Shown one piece after another: positions 1 to 8,244 of a DNA stretch of 64,000 bases; the first letter of the stretch is position 1; the number at the start of each line of letters is the position of its first letter. The stretch is from the NCBI GenBank assembly GCA_002390745.1, contig DGQK01000026.1:33184-97183 (forward strand). Direction: 5' to 3'. Made by a program: the position numbers and the translations under genes. The stretch comes from Bacteroidetes bacterium UBA4416 (GTDB lineage Bacteria; Bacteroidota; Bacteroidia; B-17B0; Aurantibacillaceae). Under the pieces are notes generated by a model that saw nothing but the letters and a program-made list of their open reading frames with translations, was not told the origin of the DNA and made no database searches.

Positions 1-413
1 CTTACGCCGGGCATTACAAACTATTAGTGGCGGGCACAGGCAATAAAGTGGAAGATTTCGGGATTGGCTTTTTCACCAAATACGGCGACGGCGGCGTGGA
101 CCTCAGCCCTATTGCCGACCTCATGAAATCGCAGGTATACCAGCTGGCCGCAGAGCTCGGCATCACGGGCTCTATCCTGAAGGCAAGGCCTACCGACGGA
201 CTCTTTGCAGATGGCAGAACGGACGAAGACCAGATTGGCGCCAGCTATGATATGTTGGAATGGGCGATGTTATATATTGAACGCAAGGAATCGTATGCGC
301 TTACGGATGAGCAGCAAAAGGCGCTGGACATTTACAAGGCGCGGCACAAAGCCAATAAGCACAAAATGGATCCGATCCCGGTATGCACTATTCCTAAACA
401 TTTGTTTGACTGA
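1..413 (+). CDS. nadE: NH3-dependent NAD(+) synthetase, C-terminal part (5' end outside window)
   Basis: NAD synthetase makes NAD+ from nicotinic acid adenine dinucleotide with ATP and ammonia, the last step of NAD synthesis in the cytosol. The reading frame is open from base 3. The visible part carries the family segments GTGNKVED, followed by FTKYGDGGVDLSPIADLMKS, which shape the ATP and deamido-NAD site, then the helical C-terminal region ending in PIPVCTIPKHLFD. That ending resembles the short ammonia-using enzymes rather than the large glutaminase-fused form, but the N-terminus lies outside the window, so a glutaminase domain cannot be excluded. A small zinc-finger gene starts 2 bp after the stop, so the two are probably cotranscribed. 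Confidence 0.93.
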   Translation, partial: YAGHYKLLVAGTGNKVEDFGIGFFTKYGDGGVDLSPIADLMKSQVYQLAAELGITGSILKARPTDGLFADGRTDEDQIGASYDMLEWAMLYIERKESYALTDEQQKALDIYKARHKANKHKMDPIPVCTIPKHLFD

Positions 414-415
414 GC

Positions 416-775
416 ATGGAAAAGAGAACCTGCGCCGAATGCGGTGAAGCGTTTCACGGGCGCGCTGATAAGAAATTTTGCAGCGACATGTGCCGCAATG
501 CCTTTAACAATAAGCTGAACGGCAGCTCGAACAACTATATCCGCAACATCAACAATATCCTGCGCCGCAACAGACGTATCATGGAAGAGCTGGTGCCGGC
601 CGAAACCGCGAAAGTATCGCAGCAAAAGCTGGCGGATAAAGGCTTTAACTTTGGCTATTACACCAACATCGTTACCACCAAAGAAGGCAAGCAATATAAA
701 TTTTGCTACGAATACGGCTACCTGCCCATTGAAGGGAATTACTTTTTATTGGTGAAACGGAAGGCGGAGAGTTAG
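416..775 (+). CDS. Small putative zinc-finger protein of unknown function
   Basis: A 119-residue protein. Its N-terminus has four cysteines (C6, C9, C22, C26) spaced C-x2-C-x12-C-x3-C, as in a treble-clef or zinc-ribbon fold. A basic, Asn-rich helix follows (residues about 30-60), then a Tyr-rich beta-strand region. Similar short proteins are common and uncharacterised in Bacteroidota. The start lies 2 bp after the nadE stop, which suggests translational coupling. The basic helix next to a zinc knuckle would suit nucleic-acid binding, but that is inference. The gene converges with the minus-strand gene ending at 887, and the 111 bp between them shows no clear terminator. Confidence 0.8.
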   Translation: MEKRTCAECGEAFHGRADKKFCSDMCRNAFNNKLNGSSNNYIRNINNILRRNRRIMEELVPAETAKVSQQKLADKGFNFGYYTNIVTTKEGKQYKFCYEYGYLPIEGNYFLLVKRKAES

Positions 776-886
776 TGGAATTTACAGTTATTGACTTCGA
801 GAGCCTCAGTCAACGAGTGGTGGTTGATCTCGCTGTGGTGTGACTCGAAAGCACCATGCTCAACATGTAAATCGCTCCTGAGAACT

Positions 887-1405
887 TTACCAGATAAACT
901 CTTCATCAGCAAAACTCTCACCGGCAAGGTAAGGTTCATTCGTGCCAAAATAGATTTCGTCTTCATGATAAAAAAGAAGTGCCCAGTTTAAACTCTGATC
1001 GATAATCGTAAGATCATCGCTGTAATAAAAGCTATCAAAATACTTCACAAATAGCTTCCAGGGCACGATCATCGCCACCTCCGGCTGCCAGGAAAGGTAA
1101 ACTGATTTATCAAAAGGAAATCCACGTCGATAAAGCCATTTTTTTATTTCAGGCTTATTATCCTGCCGTATTTTTGCCTTGTCGATGATATTAAAATAAT
1201 CTCTCTTAAAAGGAATATGTTCATGCAGGGAATTATCAGAAATATAACTCCATAAAAAGATAGCCGCTTTGCGATCCAGTGGCTTCAGCTGGCTTAGATG
1301 ATCATCCGGGAGTTTATCATACTTCTCATCGGTAAATCGCCATTTTAGAACAAAATCATCCATTGGAATGATATGTTCATGAAGATTATCGAAACCAATA
1401 TTCAT
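887..1405 (-). CDS. Hypothetical protein, possibly DUF2947-like
   Basis: A 172-residue soluble protein without signal peptide or membrane segment. The N-terminal pattern (IIPMDDFVLKWRF, then LKPLDRKAAIFLW) and a Trp-rich middle recall DUF2947, a family of unknown function. The match is from memory and is only moderately supported. It starts 9 bp downstream of the folB stop and is probably its operon partner. The reading frame looks AT-richer than the neighbouring metabolic genes, which may indicate a more recent arrival. No catalytic motif can be named. Confidence 0.75.
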   Translation of the reverse strand: MNIGFDNLHEHIIPMDDFVLKWRFTDEKYDKLPDDHLSQLKPLDRKAAIFLWSYISDNSLHEHIPFKRDYFNIIDKAKIRQDNKPEIKKWLYRRGFPFDKSVYLSWQPEVAMIVPWKLFVKYFDSFYYSDDLTIIDQSLNWALLFYHEDEIYFGTNEPYLAGESFADEEFIW

Positions 1406-1414
1406 GTTCAGTCA

Positions 1415-1768
1415 TCAACCCTCAATCGCTACCGTGGTCTTATCCACCGGGCCGTGCATGGGTGGAAGCAATTTCGTCACCACCACTTTGGTGTGGAGCA
1501 GCTGAGGAAAGGTGGCGATCAGCTTATCATAAATGCGCTTCGCTACATGTTCGATCAGTTTGGAACGGATGGCCATCTCTTCGCGGCAAATGTTGAACAC
1601 TGCACAGTAATCGATCGTCAGGGACAGATCATCGGTTTCTGCTGCTTCCATAAAGTCAGTCTGCATGTACACATCCACAATGTATTCAGCACCGATTTTT
1701 CCTTCTTCTTCGAGGCAGCCATGGTAGGCATAAAGCCTGACGCCTTCTATCGTAATATGATTTTTCAT
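1415..1768 (-). CDS. folB: Dihydroneopterin aldolase
   Basis: Cleaves 7,8-dihydroneopterin to 6-hydroxymethyl-7,8-dihydropterin and glycolaldehyde in tetrahydrofolate synthesis. The protein has 117 residues, the normal size. It begins with IEGVRLYAYHGCLEEE, the family's N-terminal strand and glycine turn, and carries the helix with ENIAK-type EHVAKRIYD and the C-terminal strand VVVTKLLPPMHGPVD. The frame could extend 26 codons upstream, but that part is unlike the family, so the Met at 1768 was chosen. folK, which acts next in the pathway, is in this window at 29932-30426 but not in the same operon. The DUF2947-like gene follows closely. Confidence 0.93.
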   Translation of the reverse strand: MKNHITIEGVRLYAYHGCLEEEGKIGAEYIVDVYMQTDFMEAAETDDLSLTIDYCAVFNICREEMAIRSKLIEHVAKRIYDKLIATFPQLLHTKVVVTKLLPPMHGPVDKTTVAIEG

Positions 1769-1927
1769 TGCAATTTTATTTTTTATAAGTGTTGCCAAAG
1801 CCTCCACACCGGGCTCTGCCGACGCATCGTGGCTGTCTGGAACCAAAAAAAGAGTATTAAGAACTGTTCCCGAATTCGCCCGGACTGGCAGTTTAAATAC
1901 ACAGAACAGGAAACGCTATCGACTACC

Positions 1928-2953
1928 CTAAATACTAATCTCTCCCCGCAGATCCGTTTCGAGCAGTTGTTTGGTTTTGGCATAAGATAGCTTTTTGCCG
2001 AGCACAAACATCAGCTTGGCTATAGCACTCTCGAAGGTAATATCGGCGCCGCCTACCACACCCATTTTTTTGAGCATGCTGCTGGTTTCGTACATCCCCT
2101 GGATAACCTTACCCTCCGAGCATTGCGTGACATTGTAAATAATGATCCCTTTTTTAATCGCTTCTTTCAGAGCGTTGATGAACCAGGCCTCGGTGCTTGC
2201 ATTCCCCGCGCCAAAGGTTTCTATGATCACCGCTTTGATGCCTGGAGTGGTGAGTATGGACAAGGTGATTTTTTTACTCAGCCCTGGAAAAAGCTTTAGC
2301 ACCACAATGTCGTTATCCAGCTGCGTATGCACCGTAAACGGCTTTTTCGATACCTTCAGCAAAGCGCTTGTGTTGTACTGAATGGTAACACCAGCCTCTG
2401 CCAGCTCCGGATAGTTAGGCGATTTGAACGCGTCGAAATGCGCCGAGTTATATTTATAAGTGCGGTTGCCGCGGTAAAGCTTGTACTCGAAATACACGCA
2501 TACCTCATTCACCAGCGGCTTCCCGTTTTTTTGCGCGGCAGCAATTTCAATGGCCGTAATCAGGTTTTCCTTTCCATCGGTGCGGATGATCCCGATAGGC
2601 AGTTGAGAGCCCGTGAGGATCACCGGCTTTGCCAGATGCTCCAGCATAAAGCTGAGCGCGCTGGCCGTATACGACATGGTATCCGATCCGTGCAGGATCA
2701 CAAAGCCATCGTACCTCGTGTATTGCTCTTTAATGATCGTGGCCAGCTCGATCCACACGGAGGGATGCATGTTGGAGGAATCGATCGGCTGGGAAAAAGA
2801 AATCGAAGAAAGCTCAATGTCGAATTTTTCCAGTTCAGGGATCTGCCTGGTGAGGGCTTTAAAATTAAAGGGCCTGAGCTCACCCGTGCGCGCATCCTGC
2901 ATCATCCCAATGGTGCCGCCTGTATAGATCAGTAGAACGGATGTTTTTTTCAT
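1928..2953 (-). CDS. ansA: Type I L-asparaginase
   Basis: Hydrolyses L-asparagine to aspartate and ammonia. The 341-residue length fits type I enzymes. The nucleophile motif TGGTIG lies at residues 11-16 (T14), and the second catalytic motif HGSDTM at residues 88-93 (T92, D91). There is no signal peptide, so it should be the cytosolic form. A strong inverted repeat lies directly upstream (2973-3021) and separates it from the DUF3127 gene, so it probably has its own transcription start close to the ATG or depends on readthrough. About 160 bp separate its stop from the folB start, with nothing recognisable between. Confidence 0.95.
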   Translation of the reverse strand: MKKTSVLLIYTGGTIGMMQDARTGELRPFNFKALTRQIPELEKFDIELSSISFSQPIDSSNMHPSVWIELATIIKEQYTRYDGFVILHGSDTMSYTASALSFMLEHLAKPVILTGSQLPIGIIRTDGKENLITAIEIAAAQKNGKPLVNEVCVYFEYKLYRGNRTYKYNSAHFDAFKSPNYPELAEAGVTIQYNTSALLKVSKKPFTVHTQLDNDIVVLKLFPGLSKKITLSILTTPGIKAVIIETFGAGNASTEAWFINALKEAIKKGIIIYNVTQCSEGKVIQGMYETSSMLKKMGVVGGADITFESAIAKLMFVLGKKLSYAKTKQLLETDLRGEISI

Positions 2954-2972
2954 AAAGGCTGTAAAAGAAACA

Positions 2973-3021
2973 AGGCACAGGATAAAAGACCGTAACTACT
3001 TACATCTTTTATCCTGTGCCT
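2973..3021 (-). terminator. Intrinsic terminator-like 17-bp perfect inverted repeat
   Basis: The arms at 2973-2989 and 3005-3021 are perfect reverse complements (17 bp) around a 15-nt loop. On the minus strand the structure lies after the DUF3127 gene and is followed by a T-rich stretch. It is unusually long for a simple terminator and could also shield the mRNA end or modulate ansA expression. Confidence 0.75.
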
Positions 3022-3047
3022 CAATCTCAGATGATCTTTTTATTTTT

Positions 3048-3431
3048 TTAGAACGGTAAATCGTCGTTATCGGAAATGCTGCTGTTGAATACCGGCGCTT
3101 TCGTGCTCTCGTTCATTCCTGCATTGCTGTTTTGCGCAGGGGAAGACTGTCCGCCACCTACTCTTTCAAGCCTCCAGGCTTCCAGGGTATTGAAATAACG
3201 GATGCCTTGTGGCCCGTTCCATTCGCGGCCTCTCAGGTTGAACTGTACTTTTATTTCCTCTCCTTCATTAAATTGGTCAAGTAAAGAACATTTATCCTGA
3301 GTGATCTGAAAACTAACATATTGTGGATAGGGTGTGCTAAGGTCTGTAGCCAATACAAAATCCCTTTTTTGAAATTTCTCGCTTACTTTCTGTGTGTCAA
3401 ACTTTACTTTTAACTGTCCTGTTACTTCCAT
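3048..3431 (-). CDS. DUF3127 protein, OB-fold-like, with SSB-type acidic C-terminal tip
   Basis: A 127-residue protein with the DUF3127 core (about residues 1-93: MEVTGQLKV, KREF-like QKRDFVLAT, FNLRGREWNGPQG), an OB-fold-like family widespread in Bacteroidota. A low-complexity Gln/Asn/Ser linker follows, and the chain ends in SDNDDLPF. This tail closely resembles the acidic tip of single-stranded DNA-binding protein (consensus DDDIPF), which recruits replication and repair enzymes. It may therefore be a nucleic-acid-binding protein that uses the SSB interaction network. The function is inferred; the tail is seen directly. A promoter -7 box lies at 3469-3476. Confidence 0.88.
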   Translation of the reverse strand: MEVTGQLKVKFDTQKVSEKFQKRDFVLATDLSTPYPQYVSFQITQDKCSLLDQFNEGEEIKVQFNLRGREWNGPQGIRYFNTLEAWRLERVGGGQSSPAQNSNAGMNESTKAPVFNSSISDNDDLPF

Positions 3432-3468
3432 GATATATATTGATTTTAAATGTTTACGCGTCTATGCC

Positions 3469-3476
3469 CAAAATTA
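3469..3476 (-). promoter_or_regulatory. Bacteroidota-type -7 promoter box for the DUF3127 gene
   Basis: Read on the minus strand this is TAATTTTG, matching TAnnTTTG, about 38 bp before the ATG at 3431. No good -33 TTTG is visible. Confidence 0.5.
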
Positions 3477-3565
3477 CAACAATAACCCCATTAGAGCTAA
3501 AAAGTTTAATTCACAAAACCCACAATATTTTAACAATGCCGCGTGAACAGAGGCCTTGCAGCCCA

Positions 3566-3598
3566 CAAAAAAATCCCGCATTTTTTTGCGGGATTTTC
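3566..3598 (-). terminator. Intrinsic terminator of the M23 peptidase gene
   Basis: Arms at 3571-3580 and 3587-3596 are perfect complements (AAATCCCGCA and its reverse complement). An A tract on the plus strand (T tract on the minus strand) follows the hairpin. It lies 20 bp past the stop of the gene at 3617. Confidence 0.85.
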
Positions 3599-3616
3599 TG
3601 ACAGAATGCTGTTCTT

Positions 3617-4663
3617 TTAAATTTTCAATTTCTGACCGAGTTGCAAAACTTTGGTCTGCTTAATGCCGTTCTTTTTGCAGATGGCAGAAATGGTAGTATG
3701 GTTGCGTTGTGCGATCTTGCCCAACGTGTCGCCTTTTCTCACGACATATACTTTTCCTTTGCCACCTTTAGCGCTTGCTTTCGCTTTGCCGGAACTGCTT
3801 CTGGCATAGCTCAGGTCTTTTCTGTGGCGGCTGTGCAGCGCACGCAGGTCGTATTTATTTTCCACGTCAGAACGTGTGATCATGCACTCGTTCTTTTTCA
3901 GTGTTCCGGAAGCGTAATCGATAAAATCTTCCGTATCCATCGCCTGGCCCAGGTAACGCATTTCGAAGTGCAGGTGAGAACCAAAGGAATGACCGGTGTT
4001 ACCGCCCAGCCCGATATTCTGCCCGGCTTCCACCATCTGTCCGGCTTCTACATTGATTTTTGATAAGTGCGCATAAACCGTTTCCAGTCCGTTGGCATGC
4101 CTGATGATCACTACATTGCCATAGCTTCTGTTCAGCTTGGCAATACGCACCATGCCATCAAATGCCGCAACAACGGTATCGCCGGTTTCAAGGTCGATAT
4201 CAGTGCCATAGTGAGGCCTTCTCTTTCTCCAACCGAATAATGAGGTCAGATTTCCCTTACATGGGACTACAAATCCACAATCCGTAGGCTCAGTGAGGCG
4301 AATAACTGCCGAATCCTGTTTAAAGCTGGCTGCAAAGGAGTAAGGGTGAATGGTCGAAGTATCCCAGGAAGAATATAAATCATTGGAAGGAAAAGCCAGG
4401 AGCGAATCCACCTCATCTTCCTCATGCTCATGATCATCCTGCAAAACCAGCAGAGACGGATCGAGGACAACCTTGGTCGTGTCATCCTTTTTTACAGCCT
4501 TCTTTTTTCCGTCGTCCTTAACAGGCTTTTCGTCCGGGTAAGTTTCAGAAACGTTTGGCGCAATAGTTGAGGAGTTCTTAATGGCCCTATCGGGGCTAAC
4601 AGCGCTCAGTATTAACGAGGTACTCATTAATACTGAAGTGATTATGCCTTTTGTTGTGATCAT
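3617..4663 (-). CDS. Secreted M23 peptidoglycan endopeptidase with C-terminal LysM domain
   Basis: Likely cleaves peptidoglycan cross-links in the periplasm. With the start at 4663 the protein has 348 residues. It begins with a signal peptide (MITTKGIITSVLMSTSLILS), then an acidic, Lys-rich linker. The M23 (LytM-like) domain has its zinc ligands in HYGTDIDLETGD and in the HxH motif of HLHFEMR. A LysM repeat (YVVRKGDTLGKIAQ onward) at the C-terminus binds glycan. The longer frame to 4750 would place a non-signal stretch in front of the signal peptide and was rejected. The terminator lies at 3566-3598. Both M23 zinc motifs look intact, so it is probably an active enzyme rather than an EnvC-type activator. 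Confidence 0.92.
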   Translation of the reverse strand: MITTKGIITSVLMSTSLILSAVSPDRAIKNSSTIAPNVSETYPDEKPVKDDGKKKAVKKDDTTKVVLDPSLLVLQDDHEHEEDEVDSLLAFPSNDLYSSWDTSTIHPYSFAASFKQDSAVIRLTEPTDCGFVVPCKGNLTSLFGWRKRRPHYGTDIDLETGDTVVAAFDGMVRIAKLNRSYGNVVIIRHANGLETVYAHLSKINVEAGQMVEAGQNIGLGGNTGHSFGSHLHFEMRYLGQAMDTEDFIDYASGTLKKNECMITRSDVENKYDLRALHSRHRKDLSYARSSSGKAKASAKGGKGKVYVVRKGDTLGKIAQRNHTTISAICKKNGIKQTKVLQLGQKLKI

Positions 4664-4801
4664 TAATTTTTTTTGAGTTTTGCAAATTTGTTCTTTTTTG
4701 TGAATAAAGCAAGTGTTAATTGCTGTTAACACACTCAAAGTTATTAACAATCCACTCAGTCAAAGGCAATTTTCACTGTTAATCAGCGTTTTAGAATTCT
4801 G

Positions 4802-5263
4802 TCAAATTTCTGTCAAAACTGCATAGGGAGGAAATTCTTTCAAAATTTCCGGCTCCTGTCCGTCAATTCTGAGGCATACATGCTGGCGGCCATTGGTGAT
4901 AAAGAGGTATGGTACCTGCAAGGTAAGGTTATAGCGAAGGGCCTGGTTCACAGCTTTTTGATCGAGTTCTACCGATGGCGCCTTGCATTCGATGATCATT
5001 AAAGGCTTGAGCTTACTGTTGAATACCACCACATCTGTCCGCTTCCGGGTTCCGTTCAGCATCAGCTGTTTTTCTACCGATACCATCGACAAGGGCACTT
5101 CCCGGTGATACACCAGGTAATGGATCAGGTGTTGCCTTACCCACTCTTCCGGGCTCAGCACCACAAATTTCCGGCGAACCATGTCGAATACCTGCAACAC
5201 TCCGGTTTCGTTGTTCCGGAAGCGGACATCAATGGCGGGGAAATTCAATACAGGAAGAGACAC
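4802..5263 (-). CDS. Solo type I restriction HsdR N-terminal-like nuclease domain protein
   Basis: A 153-residue protein matching the HSDR_N_2 family, the PD-(D/E)xK-type domain found at the front of type I restriction R subunits. Visible elements are VRQHLIHYLV (helix), the catalytic-like strand KRTDVVVF with its Asp, and IIECKAP with Glu and Lys of the E-x-K signature. No helicase, methylase or specificity gene lies nearby, so this is a free-standing domain as is often seen in Bacteroidota, with unknown role. DNA cleavage is possible from the motif but not proven. Confidence 0.85.
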   Translation of the reverse strand: MSLPVLNFPAIDVRFRNNETGVLQVFDMVRRKFVVLSPEEWVRQHLIHYLVYHREVPLSMVSVEKQLMLNGTRKRTDVVVFNSKLKPLMIIECKAPSVELDQKAVNQALRYNLTLQVPYLFITNGRQHVCLRIDGQEPEILKEFPPYAVLTEI

Positions 5264-5460
5264 GATAGGGATGATCTAAAATTTTATGCAATATAAGTGG
5301 ATGCCTTCTTTTGGCTGCGCCTTCAAAAAACAGCCTGAAAATAATCAAAGCATAAAGATAAAGTAAAATAATTATGATACGCGAATGGCAAATACTTAGT
5401 AATTTAGTAGTTATATTAAGCAATGCCTCCGGGCATTTTCAAAATAGAGATACGAGATAT

Positions 5461-6231
5461 ATGAAAACGAAAGAAGAAATTGTCAACAACTGGCTCCCAA
5501 GATATACGGGCAAAAAAATAGAGGATTTTGGTAAATATATTTTACTGACCAATTTCAGCGGCTATGTAAAAACCTTTGCGGAATGGAACAACGTGCAGAT
5601 CGAAGGCCTCGACAAGCCTATGCAGAGCGCCACACACGAAGGCATTACGATCATTAACTTCAGCATGGGCAGTGCGATGGCTGCTACCATCATGGACCTC
5701 CTGACGGCAGTCATGCCCAAAGCGGTATTGTTTCTTGGCAAATGCGGCGGCCTGAAAAAGAAAAACCAGATCGGCGACCTTATCCTGCCGATTGCCGCCA
5801 TCCGCGGCGAAGGGACATCCAGCGATTACCTGCCGAGCGAAGTGCCGGCCCTCCCCTCTTTTAACCTGCAAAAAGCCATTTCCTATACCATCCGCCTCAG
5901 CGGCCGCGATTACTGGACAGGCACCGTGTATACCACCAACCGCCGGGTATGGGAGCACGACGAGAAATTCAAAGACTACCTCAGAACCCTGCGAAGCATG
6001 GCCATTGATATGGAAACAGCTACTATTTTCAGTGTGGGCTTCCACAACGAAATCCCCGTAGGCGCCCTACTGCTGGTGAGCGATCAGCCGATGATCCCGG
6101 AAGGCGTGAAAACAGAGGAGAGCGACAAAAAAGTAACTTCCAACTTTGCTGACGACCACCTCAGGATCGGCATTGACTCTCTCAAAGAACTGCAAAAAGC
6201 AGGCATCTCGGTGAAGCATTTGAAGTTTTAG
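5461..6231 (+). CDS. amn: AMP nucleosidase
   Basis: Splits AMP into adenine and ribose 5-phosphate, adjusting the adenylate pool and purine salvage. The 256-residue protein is the short form seen in Bacteroidota, without the extra N-terminal domain of the Escherichia coli enzyme. The nucleoside-phosphorylase fold is shown by FSMGSAMAATIMDLL, VLFLGKCGGL, GDLILPIAAIRGEGTS and SMAIDMETATIFSVG, where the Glu contacts the ribose; LLLVSDQP follows. An upstream extension to 5374 lacks family resemblance, so the ATG at 5461 was chosen. It converges on the DUF4421 gene; only a weak hairpin near 6239-6258 separates them. Confidence 0.92.
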   Translation: MKTKEEIVNNWLPRYTGKKIEDFGKYILLTNFSGYVKTFAEWNNVQIEGLDKPMQSATHEGITIINFSMGSAMAATIMDLLTAVMPKAVLFLGKCGGLKKKNQIGDLILPIAAIRGEGTSSDYLPSEVPALPSFNLQKAISYTIRLSGRDYWTGTVYTTNRRVWEHDEKFKDYLRTLRSMAIDMETATIFSVGFHNEIPVGALLLVSDQPMIPEGVKTEESDKKVTSNFADDHLRIGIDSLKELQKAGISVKHLKF

Positions 6232-6271
6232 GATAACGCGATCAGCTGGTGTTGATCGTTAAGGGATATCC

Positions 6272-7342
6272 TCACAGCATCTTGTAGAGCTTACTTTGCT
6301 GGAAGCGTGTGTATGATTTCGGATGTTTCATCCTGAACCGGTAACCGATCGAGAAATTGACAGCGCCATACTTTGAGAAGTATTCCATCACATTGCTGTT
6401 GTAATAACTGAAATCGGAACTGGTGGTAAAAAGCACAAAGAATTTTTTGAAGTTCAGTCCGAACGACGAGCGGAAATCGCCCGACAGGGAGGTATAGAAT
6501 AAATTGCGGGGCGATTCGCCCAGATAGTGATAGGTACGCCACTGCTCCTCGGGCCCGATGATGAGTGTAAGGTTCAGGAAAAACGCTTTCCAGAGCACAA
6601 GGTTAAAGCTCCCGCCGCCATAGATGGAGAACGCAAATACATTCAGCCCATTCACATTACCGTAGTCATCGTAATAATGCCTTACCGGCAAAGGAATAAA
6701 AGAACTGTCGGAGTTGAGGCGGTTGTAATAAATATTGGCAGTGAGCACAAAGCTGAACGCAGGCTTTAACTGCCGTTGGCTACAGGAATATCCCGACTTG
6801 AAGGAAAATTTATTGGCATTGGTGAAAAAGAGGAATTTGGTTTTATAGGCTTCCGATTTCAGGGTCGGCAATTGCGTGTAGACACCGTCCCTTTTAAAGG
6901 TGGTGTCATAAAATGATGTATTGTTGTTGTAAAATCCGGTGTAGCTGCGGTAGCTGTTTTCCAGGATCCAGCGGTTGCCGCCCACATTCAGCGCGAGGTT
7001 GGTATATTTGGTATCCCCTTTGGATGCCTGGTTCTGAGGAGGCGTGCTTTTAAATCCGAAGGCAATATTCAGCTTATCGTAATTGAGCTCAATGCCCGTG
7101 ATGTTATTGGCCTCGGCCTTGTAGGCAACCTTCGATTGCCCGGTGCTGTCCTTATTCAGTTTTTGTGTGATATCCATCCCGTAGGACCTCACCGACTGAA
7201 AAACCGAGACGACAAGCCGGTCCCTGTACTTGCGGTAATAGGTGGTGTCCCAGTTCTGAGCATGCAAAAAAAGCGGACCAAAGCCCAAAATAATCCATAT
7301 CAACCGGTTCAGGAGCATCAAGACGGGGAAAAAAATTTGCAT
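6272..7342 (-). CDS. DUF4421 family outer-membrane-like protein
   Basis: A 356-residue protein with an N-terminal signal sequence (hydrophobic stretch ending near FLHAQ). The remainder is rich in alternating aromatic strands typical of an outer-membrane beta barrel; the conserved YDKLNIAFGFKS segment and the repeated Tyr/Asn-rich hairpins fit DUF4421. No enzymatic motif is visible. Its likely place is the outer membrane, with unknown role. It is divergent from the MscS gene; the 46-bp gap carries the MscS promoter. Confidence 0.85.
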   Translation of the reverse strand: MQIFFPVLMLLNRLIWIILGFGPLFLHAQNWDTTYYRKYRDRLVVSVFQSVRSYGMDITQKLNKDSTGQSKVAYKAEANNITGIELNYDKLNIAFGFKSTPPQNQASKGDTKYTNLALNVGGNRWILENSYRSYTGFYNNNTSFYDTTFKRDGVYTQLPTLKSEAYKTKFLFFTNANKFSFKSGYSCSQRQLKPAFSFVLTANIYYNRLNSDSSFIPLPVRHYYDDYGNVNGLNVFAFSIYGGGSFNLVLWKAFFLNLTLIIGPEEQWRTYHYLGESPRNLFYTSLSGDFRSSFGLNFKKFFVLFTTSSDFSYYNSNVMEYFSKYGAVNFSIGYRFRMKHPKSYTRFQQSKLYKML

Positions 7343-7364
7343 ATAAAAATAAATAATAATTTTG
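7336..7364 (+). promoter_or_regulatory. Consensus Bacteroidota promoter of the MscS gene
   Basis: TTTG at 7336-7339, 17-bp spacer, then TAATTTTG (TAnnTTTG) at 7357-7364. The predicted transcript starts near 7370, giving a short leader before the ATG at 7389. This also argues against a start upstream of 7389. The -33 part overlaps the beginning of the divergent DUF4421 gene. Confidence 0.7.
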
Positions 7365-7388
7365 ACCCTGAAAAAAACGTTTCGGAAT

Positions 7389-8201
7389 ATGAATAACTAC
7401 ACTTCAAAAATAGACGAGCACATTGAGCGCTTCATTGCCAATGTCATAGAATACACCCCGCGTGTGATCGGAGCCTTCCTGTTCCTGGTGGTCGGGATGT
7501 GGCTCATTAACCGTTTTTCGAAGATCGCTATCCGCCGGATGGAGAAACGGGACCTGGAGATCTCGATTCGCACCTTTGTCAAGAGCCTGATCTCCATCGG
7601 TCTGAAAATTGTCCTGATCGTTACGGTAGCCGGCATGCTCGGCATCGGCACAACCTCTTTCGTTACCATCCTCGGCGCTGCGGGATTGGCAGTAGGCCTG
7701 GCCTTACAGGGTTCTTTGTCCAATTTTGCAGGCGGTGTGCTCATCCTCATCTTTAAGCCATATAAAGTAGGCGACACCATCGAAGCACTCGGGCAAACCG
7801 GCACTGTCAAAGAGATCCAGATCTTCAATACCATTCTCCTTACCGGCGATCTCAAAACCATCATCCTGCCTAACGGCTCAGTGTCGAACGGCACCATCGT
7901 CAATCATACCAAATACGGCACACTGCGCTGCGATGTGCATGTTACCATTGCAGCCAGCAACGATGTTGACCTCGTCAAAAACCTGCTGATCGATGAGATG
8001 ATGAAACTTCCGGCTATCCTGAAAAATCCTTTGCCGGAGGTGATTGCCCTGAAGATCGTAGACAATGGCGTTACTCTGGCCCTTAAGCCTTATGCGCTGG
8101 CGGCGGATTATGGAAAGGTAAATTCAGAGCTGGTGGAAATGGCCAAGCGCGTGTTTGCCAAAAACCAGATCCCGATGGCGCCGGTAAAAGCAAATCCCTG
8201 A
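7389..8201 (+). CDS. Small-conductance mechanosensitive channel, MscS family
   Basis: Opens under membrane tension and releases solutes on osmotic downshock. The 270-residue size is that of simple three-TM MscS proteins. Three hydrophobic helices span about residues 20-120. The pore-lining third helix is seen in GAAGLAVGLALQGSLSNFAGG with its Gly/Ala packing, followed by the conserved FKPYKVGDTIEALGQTG beta domain and the ILPNGSVSNGTIVNH motif, then the mixed alpha/beta cytoplasmic vestibule. The start at 7389 is supported by the promoter. It converges with ubiX, with no clear terminator in between. Confidence 0.95.
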   Translation: MNNYTSKIDEHIERFIANVIEYTPRVIGAFLFLVVGMWLINRFSKIAIRRMEKRDLEISIRTFVKSLISIGLKIVLIVTVAGMLGIGTTSFVTILGAAGLAVGLALQGSLSNFAGGVLILIFKPYKVGDTIEALGQTGTVKEIQIFNTILLTGDLKTIILPNGSVSNGTIVNHTKYGTLRCDVHVTIAASNDVDLVKNLLIDEMMKLPAILKNPLPEVIALKIVDNGVTLALKPYALAADYGKVNSELVEMAKRVFAKNQIPMAPVKANP

Positions 8202-8244
8202 TGCTTGTCTGTTGGGCCAGGCTGAATTTGTTTTTGCGAGCTGG

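Noticed and set aside
791..991. 66-residue plus-strand ORF
   Set aside because: It lies largely antisense to the end of the DUF2947-like gene and has no coding character.
4664..4750. Upstream extension of the M23 peptidase
   Set aside because: It would put about 29 unrelated residues before a clear signal peptide.
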